Assembly: GCF_003667565.1 (NCBI RefSeq)
Contig: NZ_RCUX01000006.1
Coordinates: forward strand, 186,001-250,000
Direction of reading: 5' to 3'
Length of the DNA stretch: 64,000 nt
Source of the DNA: Mycetocola tolaasinivorans
GTDB taxonomy: Bacteria; Actinomycetota; Actinomycetes; Actinomycetales; Microbacteriaceae
Shown here: one piece after another, positions 1-6,840 of the stretch
Layout of the letters: each line of letters opens with the position of its first letter
How positions within the stretch are numbered: position 1 is the first letter of the stretch
Translations under genes and position numbers: made by a program
Notes under the pieces: model-generated
The model's input: the letters and a program-made list of their open reading frames with translations, nothing else
Told to the model about the DNA's origin: nothing
Database searches by the model: none

Positions 1-301
1 CGACGGCGCCGATCTGCACCCCGACATACACAAATACATTTCCGGCGGCCGACCAGTGCGTCGACATGTCCACCGTGGACAACCCGGTTACACAGATTAC
101 CGAGACCGCGGTGAACAGCGCGTCCACGAGCGGGGTCACCTCACCCGAGGCCTGCGCGATCGGCAGCGAAAACAACAGCGTAAACACCAGGATCAGGCCG
201 GTAAACACGCCAATCGCGAAGCGCGAGGGGGAGTGCCCAATCGCCGTGTTCCAGACCTCCTTGACCCGGGCAAAGCCGGTCACAGCGGTCCGTTGCGCCA
301 C
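1..301 (-). CDS. TrkH/KtrB-family potassium uptake protein, N-terminal part (runs off left edge)
   Basis: The reverse strand is open from a GTG at 301 to the window edge, so only about the first 100 residues are present. They contain a hydrophobic segment (IGVFTGLILVFTLLFSLP) followed by the TrkH/KtrB pore-entry signature ALFTAVSVICVTGLSTVD, the first selectivity-filter loop (CVTGL) of K+ translocating subunits. The family moves K+ with a cytoplasmic RCK partner (TrkA/KtrA), which would lie outside the window. GTG 301 was chosen because a strong GGGGAGG sits 6 bases upstream; an ATG at 364 in the same frame has no ribosome site and would add a poorly conserved 21-residue extension. It is divergent from the ArsR-type regulator. 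Confidence 0.85.
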   Translation of the reverse strand, partial: MAQRTAVTGFARVKEVWNTAIGHSPSRFAIGVFTGLILVFTLLFSLPIAQASGEVTPLVDALFTAVSVICVTGLSTVDMSTHWSAAGNVFVYVGVQIGAV

Positions 302-386
302 GTTTTCCTCCCCGGAACAGAAAAAATACAGCCCCGGATTCGTGCAATGCCGGGTGCTAGTCATGGTATCCCGTCCGCGGACTGAG

Positions 387-392
387 TAGCCT
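387..392 (+). promoter_or_regulatory. Leaderless -10 box for the ArsR-type regulator
   Basis: TAGCCT ends exactly 6 bases before the ATG at 399, so transcription should begin at or next to the start codon. The GGGG in the spacer is too close to be a normal ribosome site. Confidence 0.5.
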
Positions 393-398
393 GGGGAC

Positions 399-848
399 AT
401 GGCAGACATTTTCGACGTGATCGCGGACGCCACCCGGCGCGATATTCTCAACCTCCTGCACGAGCGCAGCCAGGCCGAGACCGGCACGGGTGATCGGGGT
501 ACGAGCGTCTCCGAAATCGTGGCCGCGCTCGGCCTCAGCCAGCCCACCGTGTCCAAGCACCTCAAGGTGCTGCGCGAGGCAAACCTCGTCGCCGTGCGCG
601 AGGAGGGGCAGCACCGCTACTACAGTCTCTCTCCCGACCCCCTCGAAGACATCGAGGACTGGCTGCTCCCGCTCCTCGGCGGCGAAGCCGTCACCGAGGA
701 CGTCCTCGCACTCGCCGCCACCCTGCCCCAGCAGGCCCGCCAGGTGGCCGACGCCATCGGCCAGGCCGCCGCGGCCGGCACCCACCGCGTCGAGTCCGCC
801 GTCCAGGCCGTCGTCAAGAAGCTGGGCGGGCACAAGGGCCCCGAATAG
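399..848 (+). CDS. ArsR-family winged-helix transcriptional regulator
   Basis: A 149-residue cytoplasmic DNA-binding protein. Residues 1-85 form an ArsR-type winged helix: FDVIADATRRDILNLL (helix 1), the recognition region VAALGLSQPTVSKHLKVLRE, and the wing EEGQHRYYSL. The 60-residue tail is Ala-rich and helical with no metal-binding Cys pair, so sensing of metals is not supported. An insertion (ERSQAETGTGDRGTS) lengthens the loop between helices 1 and 2. It is a single gene divergent from the TrkH-like transporter, whose promoter region it could control (inference). Proteins of this type are common in Microbacteriaceae, usually without an assigned ligand. Confidence 0.85.
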   Translation: MADIFDVIADATRRDILNLLHERSQAETGTGDRGTSVSEIVAALGLSQPTVSKHLKVLREANLVAVREEGQHRYYSLSPDPLEDIEDWLLPLLGGEAVTEDVLALAATLPQQARQVADAIGQAAAAGTHRVESAVQAVVKKLGGHKGPE

Positions 849-963
849 GCCCCAAACCCGGCGCGTACGCGCGCCGCCCCAGAATCGGGTACACTAACCT
901 GAGGTATTTTTAAGCTGGCCGTGGCTCTCGCGTCCTCTGCCCAATCTTTATGTGAGGTCCTAC

Positions 964-1062
964 ATGGGTTCTGTTATCAAGAAGCGCCGCAAGCGTATGT
1001 CGAAGAAGAAGCACCGCAAGCTGCTTCGTAAGACTCGTCACCAGCGCCGCAACAAGAAGTAG
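964..1062 (+). CDS. Small ribosomal subunit protein bS22 (AURKAIP1/COX24 domain)
   Basis: A 32-residue, extremely basic peptide starting [20 protein letters not shown] and ending RRNKK. It matches the actinobacterial protein identified as an additional 30S component (bS22) in mycobacterial ribosome structures, which belongs to the AURKAIP1/COX24 family. The ATG at 964 is preceded by TGAGGT about 8 bases upstream. A likely promoter is TACACT at 889-894 with a leader of about 65 bases. It is monocistronic and followed by two copies of an intrinsic terminator, as expected for a strongly expressed ribosomal gene. It is too short for most ORF finders. Confidence 0.9.
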   Translation: MGSVIKKRRKRMSKKKHRKLLRKTRHQRRNKK

Positions 1063-1078
1063 ACGCAACGCGCCAGTA

Positions 1079-1108
1079 AGCGCCCTCCCATTCGGGACGG
1101 CGCTTTTT
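1079..1108 (+). terminator. Intrinsic terminator, copy 1, after bS22
   Basis: AGCGCC pairs with GGCGCT, with inner CCC/GGG pairing and an ATTC loop, followed by a run of five T. It begins 17 bases after the bS22 stop codon. Confidence 0.8.
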
Positions 1109-1144
1109 GGCGTTAACGGCGACTTCGCGAGGTGTGTCGGAGCC

Positions 1145-1174
1145 AGCGCCCTCCCATTCGGGACGGCGCTTTTT
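1145..1174 (+). terminator. Intrinsic terminator, copy 2, after bS22
   Basis: Same hairpin and T-run as copy 1, base for base, 66 bases further on. It is followed by an extra fragment of the same unit (GGCGCTTTTTGG at 1184-1195). Confidence 0.75.
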
Positions 1175-1229
1175 GGCGTTAACGGCGCTTTTTGGTGACT
1201 TTGTCGAGCATAAGTAAGCACGAAAGGGT

Positions 1230-1235
1230 TAGTCT
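1230..1235 (+). promoter_or_regulatory. Leaderless -10 box for the glutaredoxin gene
   Basis: TAGTCT followed by a 6-base spacer (GAAATC) and the ATG at 1242; no ribosome site is present. Confidence 0.5.
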
Positions 1236-1241
1236 GAAATC

Positions 1242-1502
1242 ATGACGACGATCGCACTGACACTGATTGGAAAGCCCGGCTGCCACCTCTGCGAAGACGC
1301 CCGAGACACCGTCAACCAGGTGGCCGCGGAGTACGCCGATCGCGCGAATATTACGGTGGAAGAACTCTCCATCCTTGACGATCCCGAGCTGCACGCCCGA
1401 CACTGGGAAGAAATCCCCGTGCTGCTCGTTAACGGTAAGCAGCACACGTACTGGCGGGTCGACCCGACCCGCCTGCGTCAGGCGCTTCAGGCGGCCCTCT
1501 AG
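1242..1502 (+). CDS. Glutaredoxin-family (DUF836-like) thiol protein
   Basis: An 86-residue thioredoxin-fold protein. The active-site motif is C14-H-L-C17 right after the first beta strand (LTLIGKPGCHLC), and the conserved cis-proline region is EEIPVLLVNGKQ. Length and order fit the short glutaredoxin-like DUF836 family, which is expected to act as a cytoplasmic dithiol reductant. It has no signal peptide. The Dabb-domain gene follows 61 bases downstream on the same strand and may be co-transcribed. A substrate cannot be inferred from the sequence. Confidence 0.85.
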   Translation: MTTIALTLIGKPGCHLCEDARDTVNQVAAEYADRANITVEELSILDDPELHARHWEEIPVLLVNGKQHTYWRVDPTRLRQALQAAL

Positions 1503-1563
1503 CCCCTCGGAGCACCGCACCGCATCCGCTCCGGGAAACCGGGGCACACCCTCAAGGAGAATC

Positions 1564-1866
1564 ATGGCCGTTCGCCACTTTGTCACCTGGAAGCTTGCCG
1601 CCGAAGACGCCGCCACCCGCGCCGCAGACGCCGAGGGCATCCGCACCAACCTCGAATCCCTCGTGGGCGTCGTCCCCGGTCTGCGCTCGCTCGAGGTGCG
1701 CGCAAACACCCTCTACCCCGAGAACAACTGGGACATCATCCTGATCTCCGAACTCGACGACGCCGAGGCGCTGGCCGCCTACCAGGTGCACCCCGCCCAC
1801 CTCGAGGTCGTCGAATTCGTGAAGCCGCGCGTCGGCGATCGCGCCTCCATCGACTTCGAGGTCTAA
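1564..1866 (+). CDS. Dabb (stress-responsive A/B barrel) domain protein
   Basis: A 100-residue dimeric alpha/beta-barrel protein of the Dabb family: starts MAVRHFVTWKL, contains the typical VPGLRSLEV segment and ends with YQVHPAHLEVVEFVKP, where the HPxH element is a family hallmark. Family members are small cytoplasmic proteins, some induced by stress, mostly with unknown reactions. The ATG at 1564 has AAGGAGA 6 bases upstream, a strong ribosome site that rejects the longer upstream reading frame. Confidence 0.85.
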   Translation: MAVRHFVTWKLAAEDAATRAADAEGIRTNLESLVGVVPGLRSLEVRANTLYPENNWDIILISELDDAEALAAYQVHPAHLEVVEFVKPRVGDRASIDFEV

Positions 1867-1999
1867 AACGCACCCGCCGCACGAGGGGTCATTTGGCCCC
1901 CGTGCGGGGGTCACGCGCTTCGGGGACGTTTACTATGCTGTGAGCGGCGGTACCCAGAACGTCTGGGATGCAGGCAATCGCATTCCTCGGGAGGGTAGC

Positions 2000-2959
2000 A
2001 TGGGCAGGCGTCGACACCTGATCGCGTGGGCGATTCTCCCGCTCCTGCTCGTGGGATGCGCGCCGCAGGGCCTCGAGCTTGAGGCCCGGCCATCGGTGCT
2101 GACCCCGCCCAGCGAGGATTCCACCCCCAGCGCCAGTGCCGAGCCCTCGGAAGAGCCGAGCGAGGAACCCTCTGCTGAGCCCTCTGCGGAGCCCTCTGCG
2201 GAGCCGTCCGAAACGCCCGCTCCCGAAACCTCGGCCCCGCCCGCGGCCGCAGCTCCCGCAAAACCCGCAGCTCCCGCACCCGCCCCGGCAAAGCCCGCCG
2301 CTCCGGCTCCGGCTCCAGCTCCGGCTCCCGCGCCGGCCCCGCCGCCCGCGATCGAACCCCCGGCGGCCGGCCCCCAGGGCACGCCGAGTTCCATTACCGT
2401 GGTGTCAAACAAGCGTCGCCCATTGAACCCCATCAGCTACCGCCCGAGCGACCTGGTGACGCCGAAGGGCATCCCCAACATGAACGGCCAGCCGCTGCGC
2501 GCACCGGCCGCCGACGCCCTGGTGAAGATGCACGCCGCCGCCGCGGCCGAGGGCGTCAACCTGCGCATCGGGAGCGCGTTCCGCTCCTACGAGACGCAGC
2601 GCACCATCTACAACCAGTATGTGAAGCGCGACGGCCAGGCGAAGGCCGACACCTACTCGGCGCGTCCCGGGCACTCCGAACACCAGACGGGGCTCGTCGT
2701 TGACCTCGACGACGGCGCCGGCTGCTACCTCAAGGCCTGCTTCGGTAAGACCACCGGCGGCAAGTGGCTGCAGGCGCACGCCGCCGACTACGGCTTCATC
2801 ATGCGCTATCCGGACGGCTACTCGCAGATCACCGGGTTCACCTACGAGCCCTGGCACTACCGCTTCGTCGGAGTCGACACCGCACAGGCGATGGCCTCCT
2901 CCGGCACCCGCACGCTCGAGGAGTTTTTCGGGCTCCCGGACGCCCCCAACTACGGCTAG
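2000..2959 (+). CDS. VanY-type D-alanyl-D-alanine carboxypeptidase lipoprotein
   Basis: A 319-residue secreted lipoprotein. Residues 1-19 form a lipoprotein signal (MGRRRHLIAWAILPLLLVGC, lipobox LVGC). Residues about 30-120 are a low-complexity linker, first PSEEPSAEPSAEPS and then alternating Ala-Pro. The C-terminal domain is a zinc peptidase M15B: AFRSYETQ, the metal motif SEHQTGLVVD (SxHxxGxxxD) and EPWHYRFVG (ExWHxR). It should trim D-Ala-D-Ala stems of peptidoglycan outside the membrane. ATG 2000 is preceded by GGGAGGG; a GTG at 1940 in frame would put 20 residues before the signal peptide and is unlikely. Confidence 0.9.
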   Translation: MGRRRHLIAWAILPLLLVGCAPQGLELEARPSVLTPPSEDSTPSASAEPSEEPSEEPSAEPSAEPSAEPSETPAPETSAPPAAAAPAKPAAPAPAPAKPAAPAPAPAPAPAPAPPPAIEPPAAGPQGTPSSITVVSNKRRPLNPISYRPSDLVTPKGIPNMNGQPLRAPAADALVKMHAAAAAEGVNLRIGSAFRSYETQRTIYNQYVKRDGQAKADTYSARPGHSEHQTGLVVDLDDGAGCYLKACFGKTTGGKWLQAHAADYGFIMRYPDGYSQITGFTYEPWHYRFVGVDTAQAMASSGTRTLEEFFGLPDAPNYG

Positions 2960-2966
2960 TAACGCG

Positions 2967-3010
2967 AAAACGGGCCGGTTTGTCAGTATCTGACAAACCG
3001 GCCCGTTTTT
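2967..3010. terminator. Bidirectional intrinsic terminator
   Basis: A long hairpin with stem ACGGGCCGGTTTGTCA and complement, loop around GTATC, with A-run before and T-run after. It serves the converging VanY and MFS genes. Confidence 0.9.
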
Positions 3011-3019
3011 ACGAGGGTA

Positions 3020-4447
3020 CTAGCGGGAAAGCTCGGCGTTAGCCGGGCGCGGGATCAGCGTCGACATGAGCAGCGCGCCCACCAGCAGGATGGCACCCGC
3101 GATCATTGCCGCCTGGTATCCGGCCGCGGTGCCGCCGCCGGAGAACGCGGTCTGTACGGCGTAGATCACGGCGAAGGAGACGCCCGCGCCGAGGTTGATC
3201 GCCCCGGTGTTCAGGCCGGGCAGCGAGCCGGGGGCATCCTTCGGGGAGAGCACGACGCCCAGGCCGTTGATCATGATGTTGCCGATACCGGCGTAGCTGA
3301 TGCCGATCGCGATCGAGAGCAGCAGGATGATGATGCGGATATCGCTGCCCACGGTGAAGACCATCGCGATGATGCCGAGCACGGTGAAACCGAGGCCGAT
3401 GCGCAGCATGGTGAGGTAGCCGACGCTCGCGGCCAGGCGGCCCGAAACCGGGCCCATCAGCAGACCCGCGAGGGCGTAGGGGGTGAGGGTCCACCAGGCG
3501 ACCTCGCCGGCGCTGAGGCCGAGACCCACCTCGGTGTCCTGCGCGAGGGCGGGCAGGATGCCGTTCATCACGGCGAACACTCCGGCGAGGGTCAGCAGGG
3601 AGGTGCTGGCCAGTGCCCAGGTCGAGCGGTGCTTGAGCTGAGCGGGTGCCACCAGCGGGTGTGCGCTGCGGTTTTCCAGGCGCCAGAACAGCCAGAACGC
3701 GGCCGCGGTCACCACGGCGAGGATCGCCACGAGCGCCCAGTTGGCGGCGGCCAGGTTACCGATTTCGTTGATCATGATCAGAGCGGCACCCACCGAGATG
3801 ACGAGCAGGGCCGAGCCCCACCAGTCCATCTTGCCGGCGGTTCCGCCGAGGCTCTCGGGGGCCATGAAGCGCACGAACACGGCGGCGAGCAGGGCAACCG
3901 CGCCCATGACCCAGAAGATGGAGGCGAAACCGAAGTTGTTGGCCAGCCAGCCACCAGCGAGGGCGTCAACGCCGGCGATACCGCCGTTGACCGCGGTCAC
4001 GACGCCGAGCAGGGTGCCGTACTTCTTCGGTTCGGTCACCTGGGAGCGCAGCATCAGCAGGCACATCGGCACCACGGGGCCGGAGGCACCCTGAATGACG
4101 CGGCCGATGAGCAGCATCGGGACGTTCGTGGCCAGTGCGGCGATGACGCAGCCGATGGCCATCACGATCAGCATCCAGACGAGCACCTTCCGGCGACCGA
4201 TCAGATCGCCGAGTCGGGGCAGGAACAGGGTGGTCAGGGCCGCCGAGGTGAAGAACGCGGTCTGGGTGAGAGCCACCTGCGCGCCGGTGGCACCGAGCTC
4301 ATGCTCGATGGTAACCAGGGCGGGGCTCAGCATGCTCGCGTTGAGCTGGAACGCGAAACACGAGGCCAGCAGCGCAACCATGAGCGCGGTCACGCTCGCG
4401 GTCTTCGGCGCGAGGCCGGCGGCCTGGCTGGTGAGGGGAGTGCTCAT
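3020..4447 (-). CDS. MFS transporter, probable nucleoside (uridine-type) permease
   Basis: About 475 residues with 12-14 hydrophobic segments and MFS motif A (LPRLGDLIGRRKVLVW) between helices 2 and 3, followed by GRVIQGASGPVVPMCL (motif C-like region of drug:H+ antiporter-type MFS). Overall layout resembles the 14-helix DHA2 subgroup. Substrate is inferred from context: it is divergent from a LacI regulator and near a nucleoside hydrolase, the arrangement of the uri locus (UriR, UriT, UriH) in Corynebacterium glutamicum. The start is uncertain: ATG 4447 is used, but GTG 4459 in frame is possible; neither has a strong ribosome site. A likely -10 is TAGGGT near 4475-4480. No rbsK-like kinase is present here. 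Confidence 0.8.
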   Translation of the reverse strand: MSTPLTSQAAGLAPKTASVTALMVALLASCFAFQLNASMLSPALVTIEHELGATGAQVALTQTAFFTSAALTTLFLPRLGDLIGRRKVLVWMLIVMAIGCVIAALATNVPMLLIGRVIQGASGPVVPMCLLMLRSQVTEPKKYGTLLGVVTAVNGGIAGVDALAGGWLANNFGFASIFWVMGAVALLAAVFVRFMAPESLGGTAGKMDWWGSALLVISVGAALIMINEIGNLAAANWALVAILAVVTAAAFWLFWRLENRSAHPLVAPAQLKHRSTWALASTSLLTLAGVFAVMNGILPALAQDTEVGLGLSAGEVAWWTLTPYALAGLLMGPVSGRLAASVGYLTMLRIGLGFTVLGIIAMVFTVGSDIRIIILLLSIAIGISYAGIGNIMINGLGVVLSPKDAPGSLPGLNTGAINLGAGVSFAVIYAVQTAFSGGGTAAGYQAAMIAGAILLVGALLMSTLIPRPANAELSR

Positions 4448-4576
4448 CGAAAAGTCCACTTCGTTGTGAGGTTAGACCCTACGCGACATTCGCATCGAGT
4501 CCGAGAGGGGAGTGTGTGCATGCGTGCGACGGATCGGGAAATCACTGCGTCAAGTATCGGCGCTATGTCACACGTT

Positions 4577-4594
4577 TGCGTAATCGTTTACACA
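4577..4594 (+). promoter_or_regulatory. LacI-family operator, site 1
   Basis: TGCGTAATCGTTTACACA, a near-palindrome with the central CG typical of LacI operators (core GTAATCGTTTAC at 4580-4591). It lies between the divergent MFS gene and the LacI gene, and a near-identical copy lies upstream of the nucleoside hydrolase at 6737-6754. Confidence 0.8.
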
Positions 4595-4690
4595 GAGAAT
4601 ACCCCACAACCCCGGGTTCGGCAACGCGGGCAACGAGCGGGCAGAGCCGGTAGGGTGGGAATTCTCCTATTTCCAGCGGAAGGGGTCGGG

Positions 4691-5701
4691 ATGAGCGCGG
4701 AAATTCGACTGCAGGACGTGGCCGATGCCGCCGGTGTCTCCATCGCGACCGCCTCTCGAGCCCTCGCCGGGAAAGACCGCGTTTCCCGTAAGACTCAGGC
4801 GCTCGTGAAGCGCACCGCCGAACGCCTCGGATACCAGGTGAACGCGGCGGCCCGCGCACTGCGCGAGGGCAGCAATCGCACGATCGGCATGATCATTCCG
4901 GTGGTGGGAAACCCGTATTACGCCCAGGTGGTGCACGCGGTCGAGGCCGAGCTGCAGGAGCAGGATCTGGAGCTCATCATCGCCGACTCTCACGGCGAGA
5001 TTGAGCGCGAAGCTCGCCGGATCGACCTCCTCCTCGGCGGCCGGGTCGAGGGACTCATCGTGGTGCCCTCGGATGCCCAGGGTTCCAGCGAGGCGCTGGC
5101 CAAGGCGGCCGCGCGCATTCCGCTCGTTCAGCTGGATCGCCGTGTCGAGGGGCTGGCCACCGACTTTATCGGGGTAGATAACGACCGTGGGATCGACCTG
5201 GTTATTGCCCACCTGCGCGAGCAGGGCGCGCGCTCGATCGTCTACATCGGGGCCAATGACAACACCTCTGTGGGGCGTGAGCGTCGCCTCGCCTTTGCCC
5301 GCTCGGCCGAGGGGCTGGAGATTCACGAGCCGATCTTTGGCAACTTCTCCCGAGAGTATGGGCTTGAGGCCGGTGCGGCCCTGGTGGCCCGTGGCGCGCT
5401 GCCCGATGCGATCGTGTGTGGCGATGACCTCATCGCGGTGGGGGTGCTCGGCGCGCTGCGTGCCGCGGGAAAGCGGGTGCCGCGCGATACCCTGCTGACC
5501 GGGTTTGATGACACCCTGCTGGCGGAGATCACCGATCCGCCGCTCACCTCGGTGGTGCAGCCCATTGCGGCACTCGCGCGGGAGGCAATCCGCGCGTTGC
5601 TCATGCGCACCGAGGATCGCCATTCCCCGACGGTCTATAGCCGCATCGCTCCGCAGCTCGTGGTGCGGGAGTCGACACAGTACACCGAGCCCGGCCTATA
5701 A
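4691..5701 (+). CDS. LacI-family repressor of the nucleoside locus
   Basis: 336 residues. Residues 1-55 are the LacI helix-turn-helix and hinge (LQDVADAAGVSIATASRALA, then NAAARALREGSN); residues 60-330 are a periplasmic-binding-protein-like effector domain (TIGMIIPVVGNPYYAQVV, ending GFDDTLLAEITDPPLTSV). ATG 4691 is used because it begins at the DNA-binding domain and GGAAGGGG lies about 8 bases upstream; the upstream open frame has no family similarity. It probably represses itself, the MFS gene and the nucleoside hydrolase via the two 18-bp sites at 4577 and 6737 (inference), with a nucleoside or its ribose product as inducer. Confidence 0.9.
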   Translation: MSAEIRLQDVADAAGVSIATASRALAGKDRVSRKTQALVKRTAERLGYQVNAAARALREGSNRTIGMIIPVVGNPYYAQVVHAVEAELQEQDLELIIADSHGEIEREARRIDLLLGGRVEGLIVVPSDAQGSSEALAKAAARIPLVQLDRRVEGLATDFIGVDNDRGIDLVIAHLREQGARSIVYIGANDNTSVGRERRLAFARSAEGLEIHEPIFGNFSREYGLEAGAALVARGALPDAIVCGDDLIAVGVLGALRAAGKRVPRDTLLTGFDDTLLAEITDPPLTSVVQPIAALAREAIRALLMRTEDRHSPTVYSRIAPQLVVRESTQYTEPGL

Positions 5702-5715
5702 CCTTTGAGTGCAGT

Positions 5716-5755
5716 TACGCCTGTGGCCCGCGGAATTCCGCGGGCCACAGGCGTA
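5716..5755. terminator. 40-bp perfect palindrome between convergent genes
   Basis: Two 20-base arms meet at GAATTC with no spacer; the sequence is GC-rich in the stem (GTGGCCCGCGG). It sits between the LacI and nucleoside hydrolase stop codons. There is no T-run, so it is a hairpin terminator only by position and stem strength. Confidence 0.65.
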
Positions 5756-5763
5756 TGTGAGTG

Positions 5764-6699
5764 CTACTTCAGGCCGGCGACGGCGTCCGTGACGAGGTTC
5801 CAGAAGCGGTCAACATCGAGATCGATTGCCACGTGGGCGTTCTTTTCACGCTTCAGCATGTCGTGCAGGTCGACGCAGGTTGCGCCGGCGGTCTCGGTGC
5901 CCACGAGCTCCACGTCCACGCGGGTGTGCACGGTGGTGGCGACCGCTGCGTCGATGACCAGGGCCACGGCCACCGGGTCGTGCAGCGGGCCGTCGGGCAT
6001 GCCCTCAACGTCGTTGTAGGAGTTGCAGAAGAACTCCAGCAGCTCGGCGCCGAAGACGCCGGTCTCGTTGCCGAGGTTGCGGATGCGGCTGCGCACATCC
6101 TGCGTGATGAGCGCCTGGTGGGTGATGTTCAGGCCCACCATGGTGAAGTCGATGCCGGACTTCAGGACGACGTCCACGGCCTCCGGGTCGGCCCAGGCGT
6201 TGAACTCGGCGTAGGCGGCGCCGCAGTTGCCGCGGCCGGTCGATCCGCCCATCCAGACGATGCGCTCGATGCGCTCCAGCAGCTCGGGGTAGGTGCGCAC
6301 AAAGTGGGCAATGTTGGTGAGCGGGCCGGTGGGGATCAGGGTGATCTTCTCCGCCGAGGCGCGCACGGTGTCGGCGATCAGCTCGATCGCGGAGCGCTCG
6401 TCCAGCGGCACGGTGACCTCGGGCAGCTCGGGGCCGCCGAGGGCGTTCTCGCCGTGGATCCAGGTGCCGGGGGTGAGCTTGCGCTCGAGCGGCTCGGCCG
6501 CGCCGGCGGCGATCGGGACGCCGGTGATGCCGGCAACGGTGCAGGCAACGCGTGCGTTGTGGGTGGTGTGCTCGAGGTAGCCGTTACCGCTGACGGTGGT
6601 GATGGCCTTCAGATCGAGTGCGGGGTTGCCCGCGGCGAGCCAGATCGCGAACACATCGTCGTGGCCGGGGTCGCAGTCCAGGATGACCGGAATTGGCAT
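5764..6699 (-). CDS. Inosine/uridine-preferring nucleoside hydrolase family protein
   Basis: 311 residues of the IUNH family, which cleaves the N-glycosidic bond of ribonucleosides to ribose and free base in the cytoplasm. The Ca2+-binding start motif is ILDCDPGHDD (DxDxGxDD) at residues 6-15; the late active-site segment DGPLHDPVAVA supplies the catalytic His and a further Asp ligand. The start ATG 6699 has GGAGAG 5-6 bases upstream; a longer frame to 6732 starts before this ribosome site. A LacI operator lies about 40 bases upstream. Together with the MFS and LacI genes it makes a nucleoside salvage unit; pyrimidine preference is inferred only from similarity of arrangement to the uri locus. 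Confidence 0.9.
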   Translation of the reverse strand: MPIPVILDCDPGHDDVFAIWLAAGNPALDLKAITTVSGNGYLEHTTHNARVACTVAGITGVPIAAGAAEPLERKLTPGTWIHGENALGGPELPEVTVPLDERSAIELIADTVRASAEKITLIPTGPLTNIAHFVRTYPELLERIERIVWMGGSTGRGNCGAAYAEFNAWADPEAVDVVLKSGIDFTMVGLNITHQALITQDVRSRIRNLGNETGVFGAELLEFFCNSYNDVEGMPDGPLHDPVAVALVIDAAVATTVHTRVDVELVGTETAGATCVDLHDMLKREKNAHVAIDLDVDRFWNLVTDAVAGLK

Positions 6700-6736
6700 T
6701 TTTCTCTCCATTGATCGGGGGCCAGAAGCCAAGCTA

Positions 6737-6754
6737 TGCGTAAACGATTACACA
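6737..6754 (+). promoter_or_regulatory. LacI-family operator, site 2
   Basis: TGCGTAAACGATTACACA matches site 1 (4577-4594) at 16 of 18 positions; the core GTAAACGATTAC is the reverse complement of the site 1 core, so both are the same palindrome. It lies upstream of the nucleoside hydrolase start at 6699. Confidence 0.8.
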
Positions 6755-6794
6755 CATTTTCGGGCGGGTCAAGTTCCCCACAATGAGAAACGGC

Positions 6795-6829
6795 AAACGC
6801 CCCGGCTTCGAGGAGAAGCCGGGGCGTTT
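6795..6829 (-). terminator. Intrinsic terminator of the two-component operon
   Basis: AAACGCCCCGGCTTC pairs with GAAGCCGGGGCGTTT around a short loop; it sits just past the kinase stop codon at 6841, with a T-run when read on the minus strand. Confidence 0.8.
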
Positions 6830-6840
6830 ACCTCCGCGGC

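Larger units (their letters stand above)
1079..1187 (+). repeat. 43-bp direct duplication of the bS22 terminator
   Basis: Positions 1079-1121 and 1145-1187 are identical over 43 bases, separated by 23 bases. The unit contains the whole hairpin, its T-run and GGCGTTAACGGCG. It looks like a local tandem duplication and not a mobile element, since there are no flanking inverted ends. Confidence 0.85.

Noticed and set aside
3629..4690. Long N-terminal extension of the LacI gene (frame open from 3629)
   Set aside because: It overlaps the MFS gene on the other strand and the LacI DNA-binding domain with its ribosome site begins at 4691.
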